The notes below the pieces were generated by a model. That model was not told the DNA's origin. It did no database searches and worked only from the letters and a program-made list of their open reading frames with translations. The position numbers and the translations under genes were made by a program. From G965226155 sp965226155 (GTDB lineage: Bacteria; Pseudomonadota; Gammaproteobacteria; Eutrophobiales; Eutrophobiaceae), in contig OZ245331.1 in assembly GCA_965226155.1 (NCBI GenBank), positions 1,240,001 to 1,304,000 on the forward strand: a stretch of DNA of 64,000 bases, given 5' to 3'. How positions within the stretch are numbered: position 1 is the first letter of the stretch; each line of letters opens with the position of its first letter. Shown here one piece after another: positions 16,043 to 25,011 of this stretch.

Positions 16043-17437
16043 TTACTTCCCTGAGTGTTTAATTAATCTTTTACGTTTCTGAAATTGCTTTTTTGTCAGC
16101 ACGTTTTTTCTGTGCTTATACGGATTATCACCGTACTTGAACTGGATAAAAACAGGTGTTCCAACGATGCGGAGCCGCTTACGATAAAAATTTTCCAAAT
16201 ACCGTACATAGTTGGCTGGGATCCTAGCTGTCTGGTTACCATGAATTATTACACGTAGTGGGTTATGACCTCCAAGGTGCGCATAGCGCAATTTTATCCT
16301 TCGACCGTTAATGACATGCGGCGGATGCATTGTTGTAGCTTCAGTTAATATAGCGGTCAATGCAGAAGATTTTATCCTTAGTTCTATTGACCTAGAAATA
16401 CTATTTATGGAGCTGAATATTTTTCCAATACCGCTTCCTTTTAGTGCAGATATATAGTGTAGGCAAGCATATTCGACGAATGTAAGTTTCCTGTTCACCT
16501 GACTTCGAATACTTGTCTTTTGGTCTTTTGTCAGCATGTCCCATTTATTGATCGCGATAACCAGAGGCTTACCACTTTCTGCAGTAATTCCTAGTAGGTA
16601 AAGATCCTGGTCAGTTATCGCTTCTGTCGCATCAAGAACTGCAATGATGATCTCTGCACTTTCGATCACCTGTAGGCTTTTCAGAATACTTAGCTTTTCC
16701 ACTTGGTCTGTTACGCGAGACCGTCTACGGACGCCAGCCGTATCGACCAGTTCATAATGCTGGCCGTTTCGTTCAAATGGTATTGTTATACTATCGCGTG
16801 TCGTACCTGGCTCATCATAGATAAGCATTCTAGGCTCGCCTAACACATGGTTTATGAGTGTTGACTTCCCCACGTTAGGACGGCCGATAATCGAAATTCG
16901 AACCCCATCGTTTTCACTTTTGTTGGCTGATTTGCTAACAGGTAATCCAGCCAGCGCCAGATCCATGATGTCGGAAACGCCATCCCCATGTGCCGAAGAT
17001 ATCGGTAGTGGAGTGCCGACCCCTAATGCATGGAAGTCAGCACATACTATGTCAGCTGGCATGCCTTCCGTTTTGTTTATTAATAAAAACATCTTGGAAC
17101 AAATGGTTCGTAATTTTTCGGCCAGTATTTCATCTGTGGTCGTTAGACCGTTGCGTCCATCCACTAGCCAGAATACAATATCGGCTTCGTTAATTGCGAA
17201 AAAGGATTGTTCCGAAACTTGATCGGCGAATGGAGTGGTATCAGTTTCGTAGTTACCGATACCACCGGTGTCGATTAGAATGAATGATGTGTCATTATAT
17301 TCGCCGAAGCCGTAGCGACGATCTCGAGTAACACCGGGACGATCTGCTACAAGTGCATCACGCGTGCGTGTTATTCTGTTGAATAATGTTGATTTGCCGA
17401 CGTTGGGTCGACCGACGATGACGATTACTGGAGCCAT
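16043..17437 (-). CDS. der: Ribosome biogenesis GTPase Der (EngA)
   Basis: Der has two tandem GTPase domains and a KH-like C-terminal domain, and works in maturation of the 50S ribosomal subunit. Both P-loops read GRPNVGKST (residues about 8 and 185). The G3 motifs are DTGGIG and DTAGVRRRS, and the G4 motifs NKTE and NKWD. The basic C-terminal tail (KKQFQKRKRLIKHSGK) is normal. Length 464 is typical. It is the last gene of the ndk...der block, 38 bases after bamB. Confidence 0.97.
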   Translation of the reverse strand: MAPVIVIVGRPNVGKSTLFNRITRTRDALVADRPGVTRDRRYGFGEYNDTSFILIDTGGIGNYETDTTPFADQVSEQSFFAINEADIVFWLVDGRNGLTTTDEILAEKLRTICSKMFLLINKTEGMPADIVCADFHALGVGTPLPISSAHGDGVSDIMDLALAGLPVSKSANKSENDGVRISIIGRPNVGKSTLINHVLGEPRMLIYDEPGTTRDSITIPFERNGQHYELVDTAGVRRRSRVTDQVEKLSILKSLQVIESAEIIIAVLDATEAITDQDLYLLGITAESGKPLVIAINKWDMLTKDQKTSIRSQVNRKLTFVEYACLHYISALKGSGIGKIFSSINSISRSIELRIKSSALTAILTEATTMHPPHVINGRRIKLRYAHLGGHNPLRVIIHGNQTARIPANYVRYLENFYRKRLRIVGTPVFIQFKYGDNPYKHRKNVLTKKQFQKRKRLIKHSGK

Positions 17438-17475
17438 GATTCATTTCAACTATTAAAGTAAAGGCCAGTAGTTCG

Positions 17476-18678
17476 TTAACGGTAAGTCAAAGCTGCAAGT
17501 TTACCGTCGCTAGAATAAGCATAAAGTATCCGCTCATCAGAGATAGGCGCAGATATAATCCGCTCATCAGAAAGTTGAGTCCGTGCTACAAAAGCACCAT
17601 TGGTCTTGTACATCCAATGCAGATAACCTTCAAAATCGCCAACGACAATATAGTTTCCGATATTAACCGGAGCAGTTGCAGCGCGATTGTATAAATTATC
17701 TTGTTTCCATAAGGAGCTACCTGAGTAACGATCGAATGCCCAGATGATGCTTTTATCATCAGTTACATAAATATTCTGCTGATCGATAGAGAATCCTGCA
17801 TAAGATGAAATGTCTCTGGTCCATAGGATCCGACCAGTGTCCAGAGTCATAGCAGCAAGTTGTCCCTGGAAGGTGACGACATAAATAACACCGTCGATAA
17901 TAATTGGATCAGAATCGATGTCGACCATCCGTTCCAGTTCATCACGTCCCCTGGCTGTAGTAATATCAGTTTCCCACAATACTCTCCCTGTGGTCAGCTC
18001 AACAGCTGCTAGTCGACCGCCGTCAAATCCGCATATTACGATTCCCTCATAGATTATCGGAGAACTTGTGCCTCGTAATGTCAGCGAAGGGACCGAACGA
18101 TCATATGTCCAAATCAACTTGCCATTATCACCGTTCAGTCCAAATAGTCTACCGTCGAGGGTACGTACGATGACAATGTCTCTCTGTTTCTGTGGTGTTG
18201 ATAGGATTTCACTACTGACTTTGGACTTCCATAATTCATTACCATCATCAGCATCGATCGCAATAACATCACCTTCATTGGTTCCGACGAGAATTGTATT
18301 TTCCCCGTAACCAGGACCCCCGGTGATTTTAATTTGTTCACCTGATGACCAAAACCCGGATTTCCCGATTTTTATTTCGTGCGTCCACAATTTTTTTCCA
18401 TTGCTGGCATCGATGGTGATTACACTCCCTTCAGCATCTGCAATGTACACCTTCTGTCTTGCAATGATCGGTGCTAGTTTTAGATACTGATCACTAGTGC
18501 CACTGCCTGTATCTAGTTTCCAGAGTTCGACAAGTTCCAGGTTTGGTTTAAAGTCGATAAGTTCGGCCGGTGGGTCAACTTCTTCATCCTTTGAGAACCA
18601 GCCGCCGACTGTCTCACCCATGGCGCATCCTTGGGTGAGTAAAAATATGGAAGGCAATAAGTAACGGTATATCTTCAT
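17476..18678 (-). CDS. bamB: Outer membrane assembly lipoprotein BamB
   Basis: BamB is the beta-propeller lipoprotein of the BAM complex. The start at 18678 gives MKIYRYLLPSIFLLTQGCAM, a lipoprotein signal with the lipobox LTQGC. A longer reading from 18705 would overlap yfgM and bury the signal. PQQ-like propeller repeats recur through the protein: DASNGKKLWTHEI, DADDGNELWKSKV, NGDNGKLIWTYD, ELTTGRVLWETDI, TLDTGRILWTRDI and DRYSGSSLWKQD. Length about 400. It follows yfgM by 10 bases. Confidence 0.96.
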   Translation of the reverse strand: MKIYRYLLPSIFLLTQGCAMGETVGGWFSKDEEVDPPAELIDFKPNLELVELWKLDTGSGTSDQYLKLAPIIARQKVYIADAEGSVITIDASNGKKLWTHEIKIGKSGFWSSGEQIKITGGPGYGENTILVGTNEGDVIAIDADDGNELWKSKVSSEILSTPQKQRDIVIVRTLDGRLFGLNGDNGKLIWTYDRSVPSLTLRGTSSPIIYEGIVICGFDGGRLAAVELTTGRVLWETDITTARGRDELERMVDIDSDPIIIDGVIYVVTFQGQLAAMTLDTGRILWTRDISSYAGFSIDQQNIYVTDDKSIIWAFDRYSGSSLWKQDNLYNRAATAPVNIGNYIVVGDFEGYLHWMYKTNGAFVARTQLSDERIISAPISDERILYAYSSDGKLAALTYR

Positions 18679-18688
18679 ATCGAACAAA

Positions 18689-19318
18689 CTAGCGTCCCAA
18701 ATCATCCAGCTTCATGTTTAAAAACGTCAGATCGACGGATGACGAACTTGATAGTTCGATAGCTTGCATGTAGGAAGCCCGCGCTTCGTTTATCTTTCCT
18801 TGCAAGACAAAAATATCCCCCCTGAGTTCTTCGTATACTGACTTAAATACTCCCTGATTTGCTAATGTCAGTAATGATAGTGCCTCATCAAATTTATTCT
18901 CTGCTATATATACTCGGGTGAGGCGAACACGTATTTCATGCAACAGTGATTCATTCTGAGTATTGTCTAGTGCCAAGCGTAAGTGTTCTTCTGCTTGACT
19001 ATAATCATTGTCGGCAACAGCAAGTTGTGCAAGGATCAATCGATTGAGGATTGCATAGCCAGTGTTCTCGTAGTTCCGTACAATCTCATTGGCTGGATCT
19101 TTTGCTTCTTGTGATTGGTTCTGTTGTAGCGAGACGATTACTTCTTGAAAAAGATCTGAGGCAGTTATCGACTGGTTAATTTTATAGGACTGCCACTCAC
19201 GCCAGCCGAAAATTGCGGCGAGTCCGAGGACTATGCCGAATATCACTGCTTTACCGTTTTCGGCCCACCACCTGCGGATAGCTTCAACCTGCTCTTGTTC
19301 TGAACTGTATACGTCCAC
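18689..19318 (-). CDS. yfgM: YfgM-like ancillary SecYEG translocon subunit (TPR)
   Basis: A 209-residue inner membrane protein. An N-terminal cytoplasmic stretch (EQVEAIRRWWAENGKAVIFG) leads into one membrane helix (about residues 20-38), followed by periplasmic TPR-like helices (QLAVADNDYSQAEEHLRLAL, then VYIAENKFDEALSLL). This is the YfgM/TPR_21 layout. In E. coli, YfgM associates with the Sec translocon and the chaperone PpiD. It lies between hisS and bamB as in most gammaproteobacteria. Confidence 0.92.
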   Translation of the reverse strand: MDVYSSEQEQVEAIRRWWAENGKAVIFGIVLGLAAIFGWREWQSYKINQSITASDLFQEVIVSLQQNQSQEAKDPANEIVRNYENTGYAILNRLILAQLAVADNDYSQAEEHLRLALDNTQNESLLHEIRVRLTRVYIAENKFDEALSLLTLANQGVFKSVYEELRGDIFVLQGKINEARASYMQAIELSSSSSVDLTFLNMKLDDLGR

Positions 19319-19402
19319 TACTATCTCCTGATTTTGCGCTGATATCTGGTTTTCAAGTTAAAAGGCCGGGCATTATACCCTTGATGTGAAATTATGGCAT
19401 TC

Positions 19403-20677
19403 CTAACTGTCCAACTGTTCTCGGACAATGTCGACTATGTTGCTCCACTGAGCCATGATTTGTTCCTGATCTTGTCGTAGTGGCTTGATTCCGACAGTTT
19501 TTTGCTCAAGTTCCTCCTCACCTAGTATTAGGGCTAATTTGGCGCCAGAATTGTCAGCCCGTCTGAACTGGCTTTTGAAACTTCCTCCACCGCAATGCAC
19601 GATTAACTTAAGTCCGGCTAAATTGTCACGGAGTTGCTCTGATAGTATCAGTGCATTAGGCATTGCTTTTTCTAATGCAACGATGAAATAGATATGCACA
19701 CCTTCAGAATTCGTATGGTGGTTATCCGATTCGATCAGACTGACGAGCCTTTCAAGTCCCATCGCAAAACCAATAGCAGAGGTGGGCTTCCCGCCAAATT
19801 GCTCTACTAAGCCGTCATAGCGGCCACCAGCACAGATCGTACCTTGTGCGCCTAATTCTTCGGTAATAAATTCAAATACTGTGCGATTGTAGTAATCAAG
19901 ACCTCTTACCAGTCTCGGATTTACGGTGTATTTAATTTGTAGTTCAGCCAGCAGAGATTGGACTCCCGCGAAATGATCAGCGGACTCATTGTCGAGCGTA
20001 TCGGTTATAGTCGGTGCCTTGCTAATCAAATCTTGCATCTCTGGGTTTTTGCTATCCAGTATCCGCAATGGATTTAAATGGAGCTTTTTCTTGCTGTCAT
20101 CGTCGAGCTGATCCTGAGAATCTTTGAAATATTCAATTAGGATTTCCCGGTAGGTTAATCTGGCTACCGAAGAACCCAGAGAATTTATCTCAAGTTTCAA
20201 TTTATCAAGCCCTAGATTTGCCCAAATACGTTTGCACATGATAATCAGTTCGGCATCGATGTCTGGTCCATTCATTCCGAAAGCTTCAACGCCGATTTGG
20301 TTAAACTGCCTTAGGCGGCCTTTCTGTGGGCGTTCGTGTCTAAACATCGGTCCCGAATACCATAGTCTCTGGGCAGGGTTATGAAACAAACCGTTTTCGA
20401 GGCCTAACCTTACACAACTTGCTGTACCTTCCGGACGAAGTGTCAAGAGTTCGCCGTTTCGATCACTGAAGGTATACATCTCTTTTGAGACGATATCAGT
20501 CGATTCCCCTATAGATCGTTTAAATAATTCCGTTTTTTCGATTACTGGCATGCGAATTTCCTGGTAACCATAAGTCTGTAGAATGTCCCTAATACACTGC
20601 TCCAGTTTTTGCCAGATAGGAGATTTATCTGGCAGGATATCGCGCATCCCTCGAATCGCTTGTATTTGTTCTACCAA
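19403..20677 (-). CDS. hisS: Histidyl-tRNA synthetase
   Basis: HisRS, a class II synthetase. The N-terminal core shows MRDILPDKSPIWQKLE, class II motif 2 TLRPEGTASCVR, the histidine-binding region LVRGLDYYNRTVFEF and CAGGRYDGLVEQFGG, and motif 3 AIGFAMGLERL. An anticodon-binding domain follows (about residues 330-420). Length 424 is typical. In most gammaproteobacteria ispG is immediately upstream. Here only 91 bases separate hisS from rodZ, so ispG is missing from the block. Confidence 0.97.
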   Translation of the reverse strand: MVEQIQAIRGMRDILPDKSPIWQKLEQCIRDILQTYGYQEIRMPVIEKTELFKRSIGESTDIVSKEMYTFSDRNGELLTLRPEGTASCVRLGLENGLFHNPAQRLWYSGPMFRHERPQKGRLRQFNQIGVEAFGMNGPDIDAELIIMCKRIWANLGLDKLKLEINSLGSSVARLTYREILIEYFKDSQDQLDDDSKKKLHLNPLRILDSKNPEMQDLISKAPTITDTLDNESADHFAGVQSLLAELQIKYTVNPRLVRGLDYYNRTVFEFITEELGAQGTICAGGRYDGLVEQFGGKPTSAIGFAMGLERLVSLIESDNHHTNSEGVHIYFIVALEKAMPNALILSEQLRDNLAGLKLIVHCGGGSFKSQFRRADNSGAKLALILGEEELEQKTVGIKPLRQDQEQIMAQWSNIVDIVREQLDS

Positions 20678-20768
20678 TTAATTTCCCCGGAGTAGTAGAT
20701 AATCATTGTCGTCAGCCTCATGCAGATTTATTGCGTGTGACTAGTAATTGTGTCTTGGATAAACAGCC

Positions 20769-21701
20769 TTATTGTTCAAGTGTAAATCTTGCAATACCTG
20801 CCCGTGAGTACGGGGCAGGATCAAAAGGGCTGTCGTTTAATTTAATATTCACACCCTGAGCAAACCCTAATAGAACCGAGAATGGTGCAGTACCGTACAG
20901 GTCATAAGTCTCTCCCCTACGACCCAGACCGATGAACACTCTGTTGTTATCTACGTCGATTATTTCAATCCATGAGTCGGCAGCCAATGTCAGATTGATC
21001 GTATCAGGCCCTGAGGCTTCCAAAGTAAATTTTCTATTGTCTGGCTCGATATTGGCATCTTCGCTCAGTTCATTTATTGTTGAAATCGTTTCTTCTATGA
21101 TGGGCTGATTGTTCTCAGGTAGATCAATGTAGCCTAGATCTGTGGAAAATTCTGGGTCTAAATTATCCTGGTCCGTTACAGTTAGCGGTGTATCAGGTGG
21201 AAATAAATCTTCATATTCTTCCAATATTACAGCTTCTGGTAATGCTTCAGGTATGACCGGTTCACTTATATCAGTTATCACAGCTTGTTTGGGTACTCGC
21301 ACAACAAAATTTCCTTGCCACCAAGCAATCAGTAGTATCACTAGCACCAAGGTAAGCAAGTAAGTAAAGGCTTTAACAGGTTTGTCGCTACTACTAGTCT
21401 GTGACGGATGCTTGATTTCAGGAATGATCTCCGGCTCATTAGCTATCCTCTGTCTGTCATAAAGTTTCACCAGCGCGTTTGCGTCACCGCCAACAAATTT
21501 TGAATAATTGCGTATGTAACCACGGACATAAATCGGGTCAGGAAGTTTTTCATAATTATCTTGTTCCAGCGCTTCTATAACCTTGGTATCGAGATGGAGG
21601 TTGTTGGCGATGTCAATAGTCCCGAAGTTTTTCTGCTCTCGCAGCGATTTCAAAGTATCGCCTACGGATGGCAGGCTTTCCTGATATTCGGGTTCGGTCA
21701 T
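20769..21701 (-). CDS. rodZ: RodZ-like cytoskeletal membrane protein
   Basis: RodZ links the MreB cytoskeleton to the membrane and shapes the cell. The 310-residue protein has an N-terminal XRE-type helix-turn-helix (GDTLKSLREQKNFGTIDIAN, on to about residue 80, with YVRGYIRNYSKFVG). One membrane helix follows at about 112-132 (YLLTLVLVILLIAWW), then an acidic linker and a C-terminal DUF4115 beta domain (SWIEIIDVDNNRVFIGLGRR). It follows pilW by 16 bases in the conserved rlmN-pilW-rodZ order. Confidence 0.94.
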   Translation of the reverse strand: MTEPEYQESLPSVGDTLKSLREQKNFGTIDIANNLHLDTKVIEALEQDNYEKLPDPIYVRGYIRNYSKFVGGDANALVKLYDRQRIANEPEIIPEIKHPSQTSSSDKPVKAFTYLLTLVLVILLIAWWQGNFVVRVPKQAVITDISEPVIPEALPEAVILEEYEDLFPPDTPLTVTDQDNLDPEFSTDLGYIDLPENNQPIIEETISTINELSEDANIEPDNRKFTLEASGPDTINLTLAADSWIEIIDVDNNRVFIGLGRRGETYDLYGTAPFSVLLGFAQGVNIKLNDSPFDPAPYSRAGIARFTLEQ

Positions 21702-21717
21702 TTGATTAACTGTCGGG

Positions 21718-22464
21718 CTACAGGTTTTCCTTTGCTTCCATTGAGTCTGGGAATTTATTTCTTAATAGTAACTCATAACTGGAGACAGCATTTTTGTCGT
21801 CCAGTTCTTCTTCAATTTTAATCCCGAGAGCTAGACTGGTAGGCGTATGTTTGCTGACTTGAAGGAAGCGTTGTAAAAATCCCCTGGCACTCATGTATTT
21901 CTTCTGATCGTAAGTAATTTGTGCCATTTGTATCAGTGCGGCACCTACCTTAGGATTACGTGATAGTGCGCGCCTGAAATAAGTTTCTGCGAGATCACTT
22001 TTATTTTCTCTAAGGGCACAAGTGCCAGCATTAGTAATAGCTACTTCTGGCACATTGTATAAAGGGTTGTTGGCCGCAGATAGAAATATTTCCTCTGCTT
22101 CATCATAACGACCAGCTTGGCACAAAAATAGGCCATAATTATTTTTCGATGCCGAATCATTATTATTTAAGGCAATAGCCCTTTTAAAATGGCGCTCGGC
22201 CTCGGCCGGTTTTCCTAATCGCTCGTATAGCAGACCATAAGCGTTGTGTGTACTGTAGTAATTCCGATCAGCATCGTAGGCCTTGTTCAGTTTCTCCAGA
22301 GCTTTTTCAAAGTTGCCAATTCGCAAATATTCGACGCCGAGATTGAGGTTAATTTTGGCTACTTCGTTGGTTACGGTACTAGGCTGCAGGGAACCGGTTT
22401 TATTGGCCGATGTGCATCCAGCCAGTAAACTAATTGTTATCAATATTATAAAGAAGTTTTTCAT
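21718..22464 (-). CDS. pilW: Type IV pilus biogenesis/stability lipoprotein PilW (PilF)
   Basis: PilW/PilF is an outer membrane lipoprotein that helps the PilQ secretin assemble. The ATG at 22464 gives MKNFFIILITISLLAGCTSA with a lipobox (LAGC); a start at 22485 would overlap rlmN. The rest is TPR repeats: NLGVEYLRIGNFEKALEKLN, NAYGLLYERLGKPAEAERHF, NYGLFLCQAGRYDEAEEIF and ALIQMAQITYDQKKYMSA. Position between rlmN and rodZ is canonical, but no other pilus genes lie in this window. Confidence 0.93.
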   Translation of the reverse strand: MKNFFIILITISLLAGCTSANKTGSLQPSTVTNEVAKINLNLGVEYLRIGNFEKALEKLNKAYDADRNYYSTHNAYGLLYERLGKPAEAERHFKRAIALNNNDSASKNNYGLFLCQAGRYDEAEEIFLSAANNPLYNVPEVAITNAGTCALRENKSDLAETYFRRALSRNPKVGAALIQMAQITYDQKKYMSARGFLQRFLQVSKHTPTSLALGIKIEEELDDKNAVSSYELLLRNKFPDSMEAKENL

Positions 22465-22481
22465 AATTATTCTTCTATATG

Positions 22482-23555
22482 TCACACTACCTGATGGCGT
22501 CTAGCCTTGGGTTCGATCTGGCCTACTAGTTGGCCACAAGCGGCATCGATATCATCTCCCCGTGTTTTGCGTGTGATGGTAAAGATACCTGCATTTATCA
22601 GTGTATCGCGAAATTTGTCTATCGTCTTTTTCGAGGAGCAAGTATAGCCTGAATTTGGGAACGGATTGAATGGAATTAAGTTTATTTTGACTGGAAATCG
22701 CCTCAGCAGTGAGGCCAGCTGTCGTGCTTCGCTATCACCGTCATTAATTCCTGAAAGCATAACGTACTCGAACGTAATTGGATCATTATTATTGGCTAGA
22801 CTGTAGCGTTGGCATGCGTCTATAAGCTCTGTAATCGGGTAACTCCGGTTAATAGGCATAAGGCTGTCACGTAGTTCATCATTCGCAGCATGCAGTGATA
22901 TTGCTAGGCTAACACGTGTTGCGGTAGCTAGTTTATCGATGGCAGGAACGACACCAGCTGTACTCAAGGTAACACGCCTACTAGCCAAGCCAAAACCCAG
23001 ATCATCTTTCATTAGGTCCATAGCCTGAACAACGTTATCAAAATTCAACAACGGTTCACCCATCCCCATCAGTACGATGTTAGTTATGATACGGTTTTGA
23101 TTTTTAAAATAACCTAGTTTCTTATTGGCTAGCCAGACTTGGCCGATGATCTCATGTACGGACAGGTTTCTGTTGTATCCTTGTTTCCCGGTCGAACAGA
23201 ATTTGCAGTCCAGTGCGCATCCAGCTTGAGATGATACGCATAGAGTGCCGCGATCAACTTCTGGGATAAAAACGGTTTCAATTGAATTAAGATTATCAAC
23301 ACGCATTTTCCATTTCCGTGTGCCGTCAACTGAGATTTGCTCTGATATAATTTCTGGTAATTGGAATGAGGTTGTAAGTGCGAGCTGTTCCCGGAGCTGC
23401 TTACTGAGGTCGGTCATTTTTTCAATTTCGACTTCACCTTGATTGTACATCCATTTCATCAGTTGTGTGGAACGGTAGGGCTTCTCACCTATAGAATTGA
23501 AAAATTCGCGCATACCGGGTTGGGTGAGATTAAATAAGTTGGTATCCAGTTTCAT
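22482..23555 (-). CDS. rlmN: Dual-specificity RNA methyltransferase RlmN
   Basis: RlmN is a radical SAM enzyme that methylates C2 of adenosine 2503 in 23S rRNA and adenosine 37 of some tRNAs. The 4Fe-4S binding CxxxCxxC motif is CALDCKFC, in a context (GCALDCKFCSTGKQGYNRNL) typical of the family. The second catalytic Cys lies in DDIDAACGQLVG near the C-terminus. GMGEPLLNFDNV and SLHAANDELRDSLMPIN are also family signatures. Length 357 is slightly short but complete. It follows ndk by 19 bases. Confidence 0.97.
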   Translation of the reverse strand: MKLDTNLFNLTQPGMREFFNSIGEKPYRSTQLMKWMYNQGEVEIEKMTDLSKQLREQLALTTSFQLPEIISEQISVDGTRKWKMRVDNLNSIETVFIPEVDRGTLCVSSQAGCALDCKFCSTGKQGYNRNLSVHEIIGQVWLANKKLGYFKNQNRIITNIVLMGMGEPLLNFDNVVQAMDLMKDDLGFGLASRRVTLSTAGVVPAIDKLATATRVSLAISLHAANDELRDSLMPINRSYPITELIDACQRYSLANNNDPITFEYVMLSGINDGDSEARQLASLLRRFPVKINLIPFNPFPNSGYTCSSKKTIDKFRDTLINAGIFTITRKTRGDDIDAACGQLVGQIEPKARRHQVV

Positions 23556-23574
23556 AATACTATTAGTCGCAAAT

Positions 23575-24000
23575 TTAGATCTCTATAGGGTCAAAGAAAA
23601 AATCTATCTCCAATTGCGCAGTTTCACTGGCATCTGAACCATGTACTGCATTTTCGCCTTGGTTACCTTTCGGGTCACAAAAGTCTGCACGAATAGTTCC
23701 TTCATTTGCATCTTTAGGGAATGTAGCGCCCATTAATTCTCGGTTTTTACTTATTGCATTTTCTCCTTCTAAGACTTGAATCATGACAGGCTCGGATGAC
23801 ATGAAGTCTATCAATTCTTGGTAAAATGGACGTTCGTTGTGTACTTTGTAAAATTCACCTGCTTTTTCTTTGCTTAATCGCATCATTTTCGCAGCGATGA
23901 TTTTTAACCCTGCCTGCTCAAAGCGTGTATAGATTTCACCAATCACGTTCTTTGCTACGGCGTCTGGTTTTATTATTGATAATGTTCGTTCAATTGCCAT
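23575..24000 (-). CDS. ndk: Nucleoside diphosphate kinase
   Basis: Ndk balances nucleoside triphosphate pools through a phosphohistidine intermediate. The 141-residue protein opens ERTLSIIKPDAVAKNVIGEI and has the active-site histidine in NAVHGSDASETA. GATFPKDANEGTIRADF is also typical. It is the first gene of the ndk-rlmN-pilW-rodZ-hisS-yfgM-bamB-der block. A TATAAT at 24043-24048 is a good -10 candidate. Confidence 0.98.
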   Translation of the reverse strand: MAIERTLSIIKPDAVAKNVIGEIYTRFEQAGLKIIAAKMMRLSKEKAGEFYKVHNERPFYQELIDFMSSEPVMIQVLEGENAISKNRELMGATFPKDANEGTIRADFCDPKGNQGENAVHGSDASETAQLEIDFFFDPIEI

Positions 24001-24042
24001 TCTTAGTCCTAGGTTTCGACTTCGTGTTAATTTGAGGGCTCG

Positions 24043-24071
24043 ATTATACGTGTAATTTTATCTTGATAAAA
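24043..24071 (-). promoter_or_regulatory. Candidate ndk promoter and adjacent hairpin
   Basis: Between the Rieske gene and ndk, the minus strand has TATAAT (24043-24048), about 43 bases upstream of the ndk ATG. No good -35 is found at 17 bases; the sequence there is TTTTAT. Partly within that region, TTTTATC, a 2-base loop and GATAAAA (24056-24071) form a perfect but AT-only hairpin that might weakly end the SUF transcript. Position and -10 match are the only evidence. Confidence 0.35.
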
Positions 24072-24093
24072 CAATCGGATAGGAAGTAATAGG

Positions 24094-24435
24094 TTAATAA
24101 TCGTTACTATCGTTAAGGAGCTGGACTAATCCTTCATGTATCCTGACCGAGAAGCACCGCAATGGATCGTAGGCCGGTGGTGTTAACGCATCACCGGTGC
24201 GAATACAAAACCGGGCGCCGTGCCGTGGACAGATAATTTGGTCGCCCTCAATCAGGTCCGCAGGATCCAGTCCACATCCCAGCATAGGAGAACCGTCGTG
24301 GGTGCAGACATCTTCAATGGCAAAATATTCCCCTTCAAGATTAAAGACTGCAACCATAACGTCATCGACATCGACTAGACGAGTTTCGCCGTGTCCGAAG
24401 CTCTCATCGGAATCGATGTTTATCCAATCAGACAT
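24094..24435 (-). CDS. Rieske-type 2Fe-2S ferredoxin, SUF-linked
   Basis: A 113-residue soluble Rieske protein. The cluster ligands are the CTH motif (in EDVCTHDGSPMLGCG) and the CPRH motif (in IICPRHGARFCIRTG), two Cys and two His in the normal spacing. Small stand-alone Rieske ferredoxins are electron carriers for oxygenases, and related genes often end SUF operons, where their partner is not established. It follows sufT by 16 bases and is the last gene of this operon. Confidence 0.88.
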   Translation of the reverse strand: MSDWINIDSDESFGHGETRLVDVDDVMVAVFNLEGEYFAIEDVCTHDGSPMLGCGLDPADLIEGDQIICPRHGARFCIRTGDALTPPAYDPLRCFSVRIHEGLVQLLNDSNDY

Positions 24436-24451
24436 TTATTTTCTGTACCGC

Positions 24452-25009
24452 CTAGTAGTACATCCCCGTTTCTAATTTCGCTGCATCAGACATCATTTCC
24501 TGATTCCAAGGCGGATCGAATGTCATTTCAACATTGATCTCAGTTACATTCGGTAGCATTTGAACTTTATGGCGGACTTCTTCTGCAATAAAGTCTCCCA
24601 TACCACAACCTGGTGCGGTCAGTGTCATGAGGATATCGATACGGTTACCTCCACCATCAAGTTTAGTAATGTCGCATTTGTAAATCAGGCCAAGGTCAAC
24701 TACATTAATTGGAATTTCTGGATCATAGCATGTGCGGATTTGGTCCCAGACCAATTCTTCATCGACTTCGCCAATGTCGCTCACTTCTGATTTGTTGATT
24801 TGACTTGACTGATCAACTTCAAAACCCAATGCATCTGCATTTTGTGATGCTATCTGTGCAAGGTTGCCGTTGATGTTTACTGTATAATTTCCACCGAGTG
24901 CTTGGGTAATATAAACTTCACTGCCTTCCGGTATAGTGATCTGGGTCCCTGACGGGATCAGTAGGGCATCAACATCGCGCATCAAAGTAATCTGTTCGTT
25001 AGCTTGCAT
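24452..25009 (-). CDS. sufT: Iron-sulfur assembly protein SufT (DUF59/MIP18 family)
   Basis: A 185-residue protein with an N-terminal beta-rich extension (residues 1-70, including PSGTQITIPEGSEVYIT) and a C-terminal MIP18/DUF59 domain (IRTCYDPEIPINVVDLGLIY, MTLTAPGCGMGDF, FDPPWNQEMMSD). The Cys in the PGCGM loop is conserved. SufT acts as an accessory factor in iron-sulfur maturation. It begins two bases after the sufU stop, indicating tight coupling. Confidence 0.92.
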   Translation of the reverse strand: MQANEQITLMRDVDALLIPSGTQITIPEGSEVYITQALGGNYTVNINGNLAQIASQNADALGFEVDQSSQINKSEVSDIGEVDEELVWDQIRTCYDPEIPINVVDLGLIYKCDITKLDGGGNRIDILMTLTAPGCGMGDFIAEEVRHKVQMLPNVTEINVEMTFDPPWNQEMMSDAAKLETGMYY

Positions 25010-25011
25010 TA

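Noticed and set aside
18679..18705. The longer start of bamB, and likewise of pilW, gcvR, iscR, sufD, oleD and the methyltransferase
   Set aside because: Each longer start overlaps the upstream gene or its promoter, or buries a signal peptide or known family N-terminus; the shorter ATGs give the expected start.
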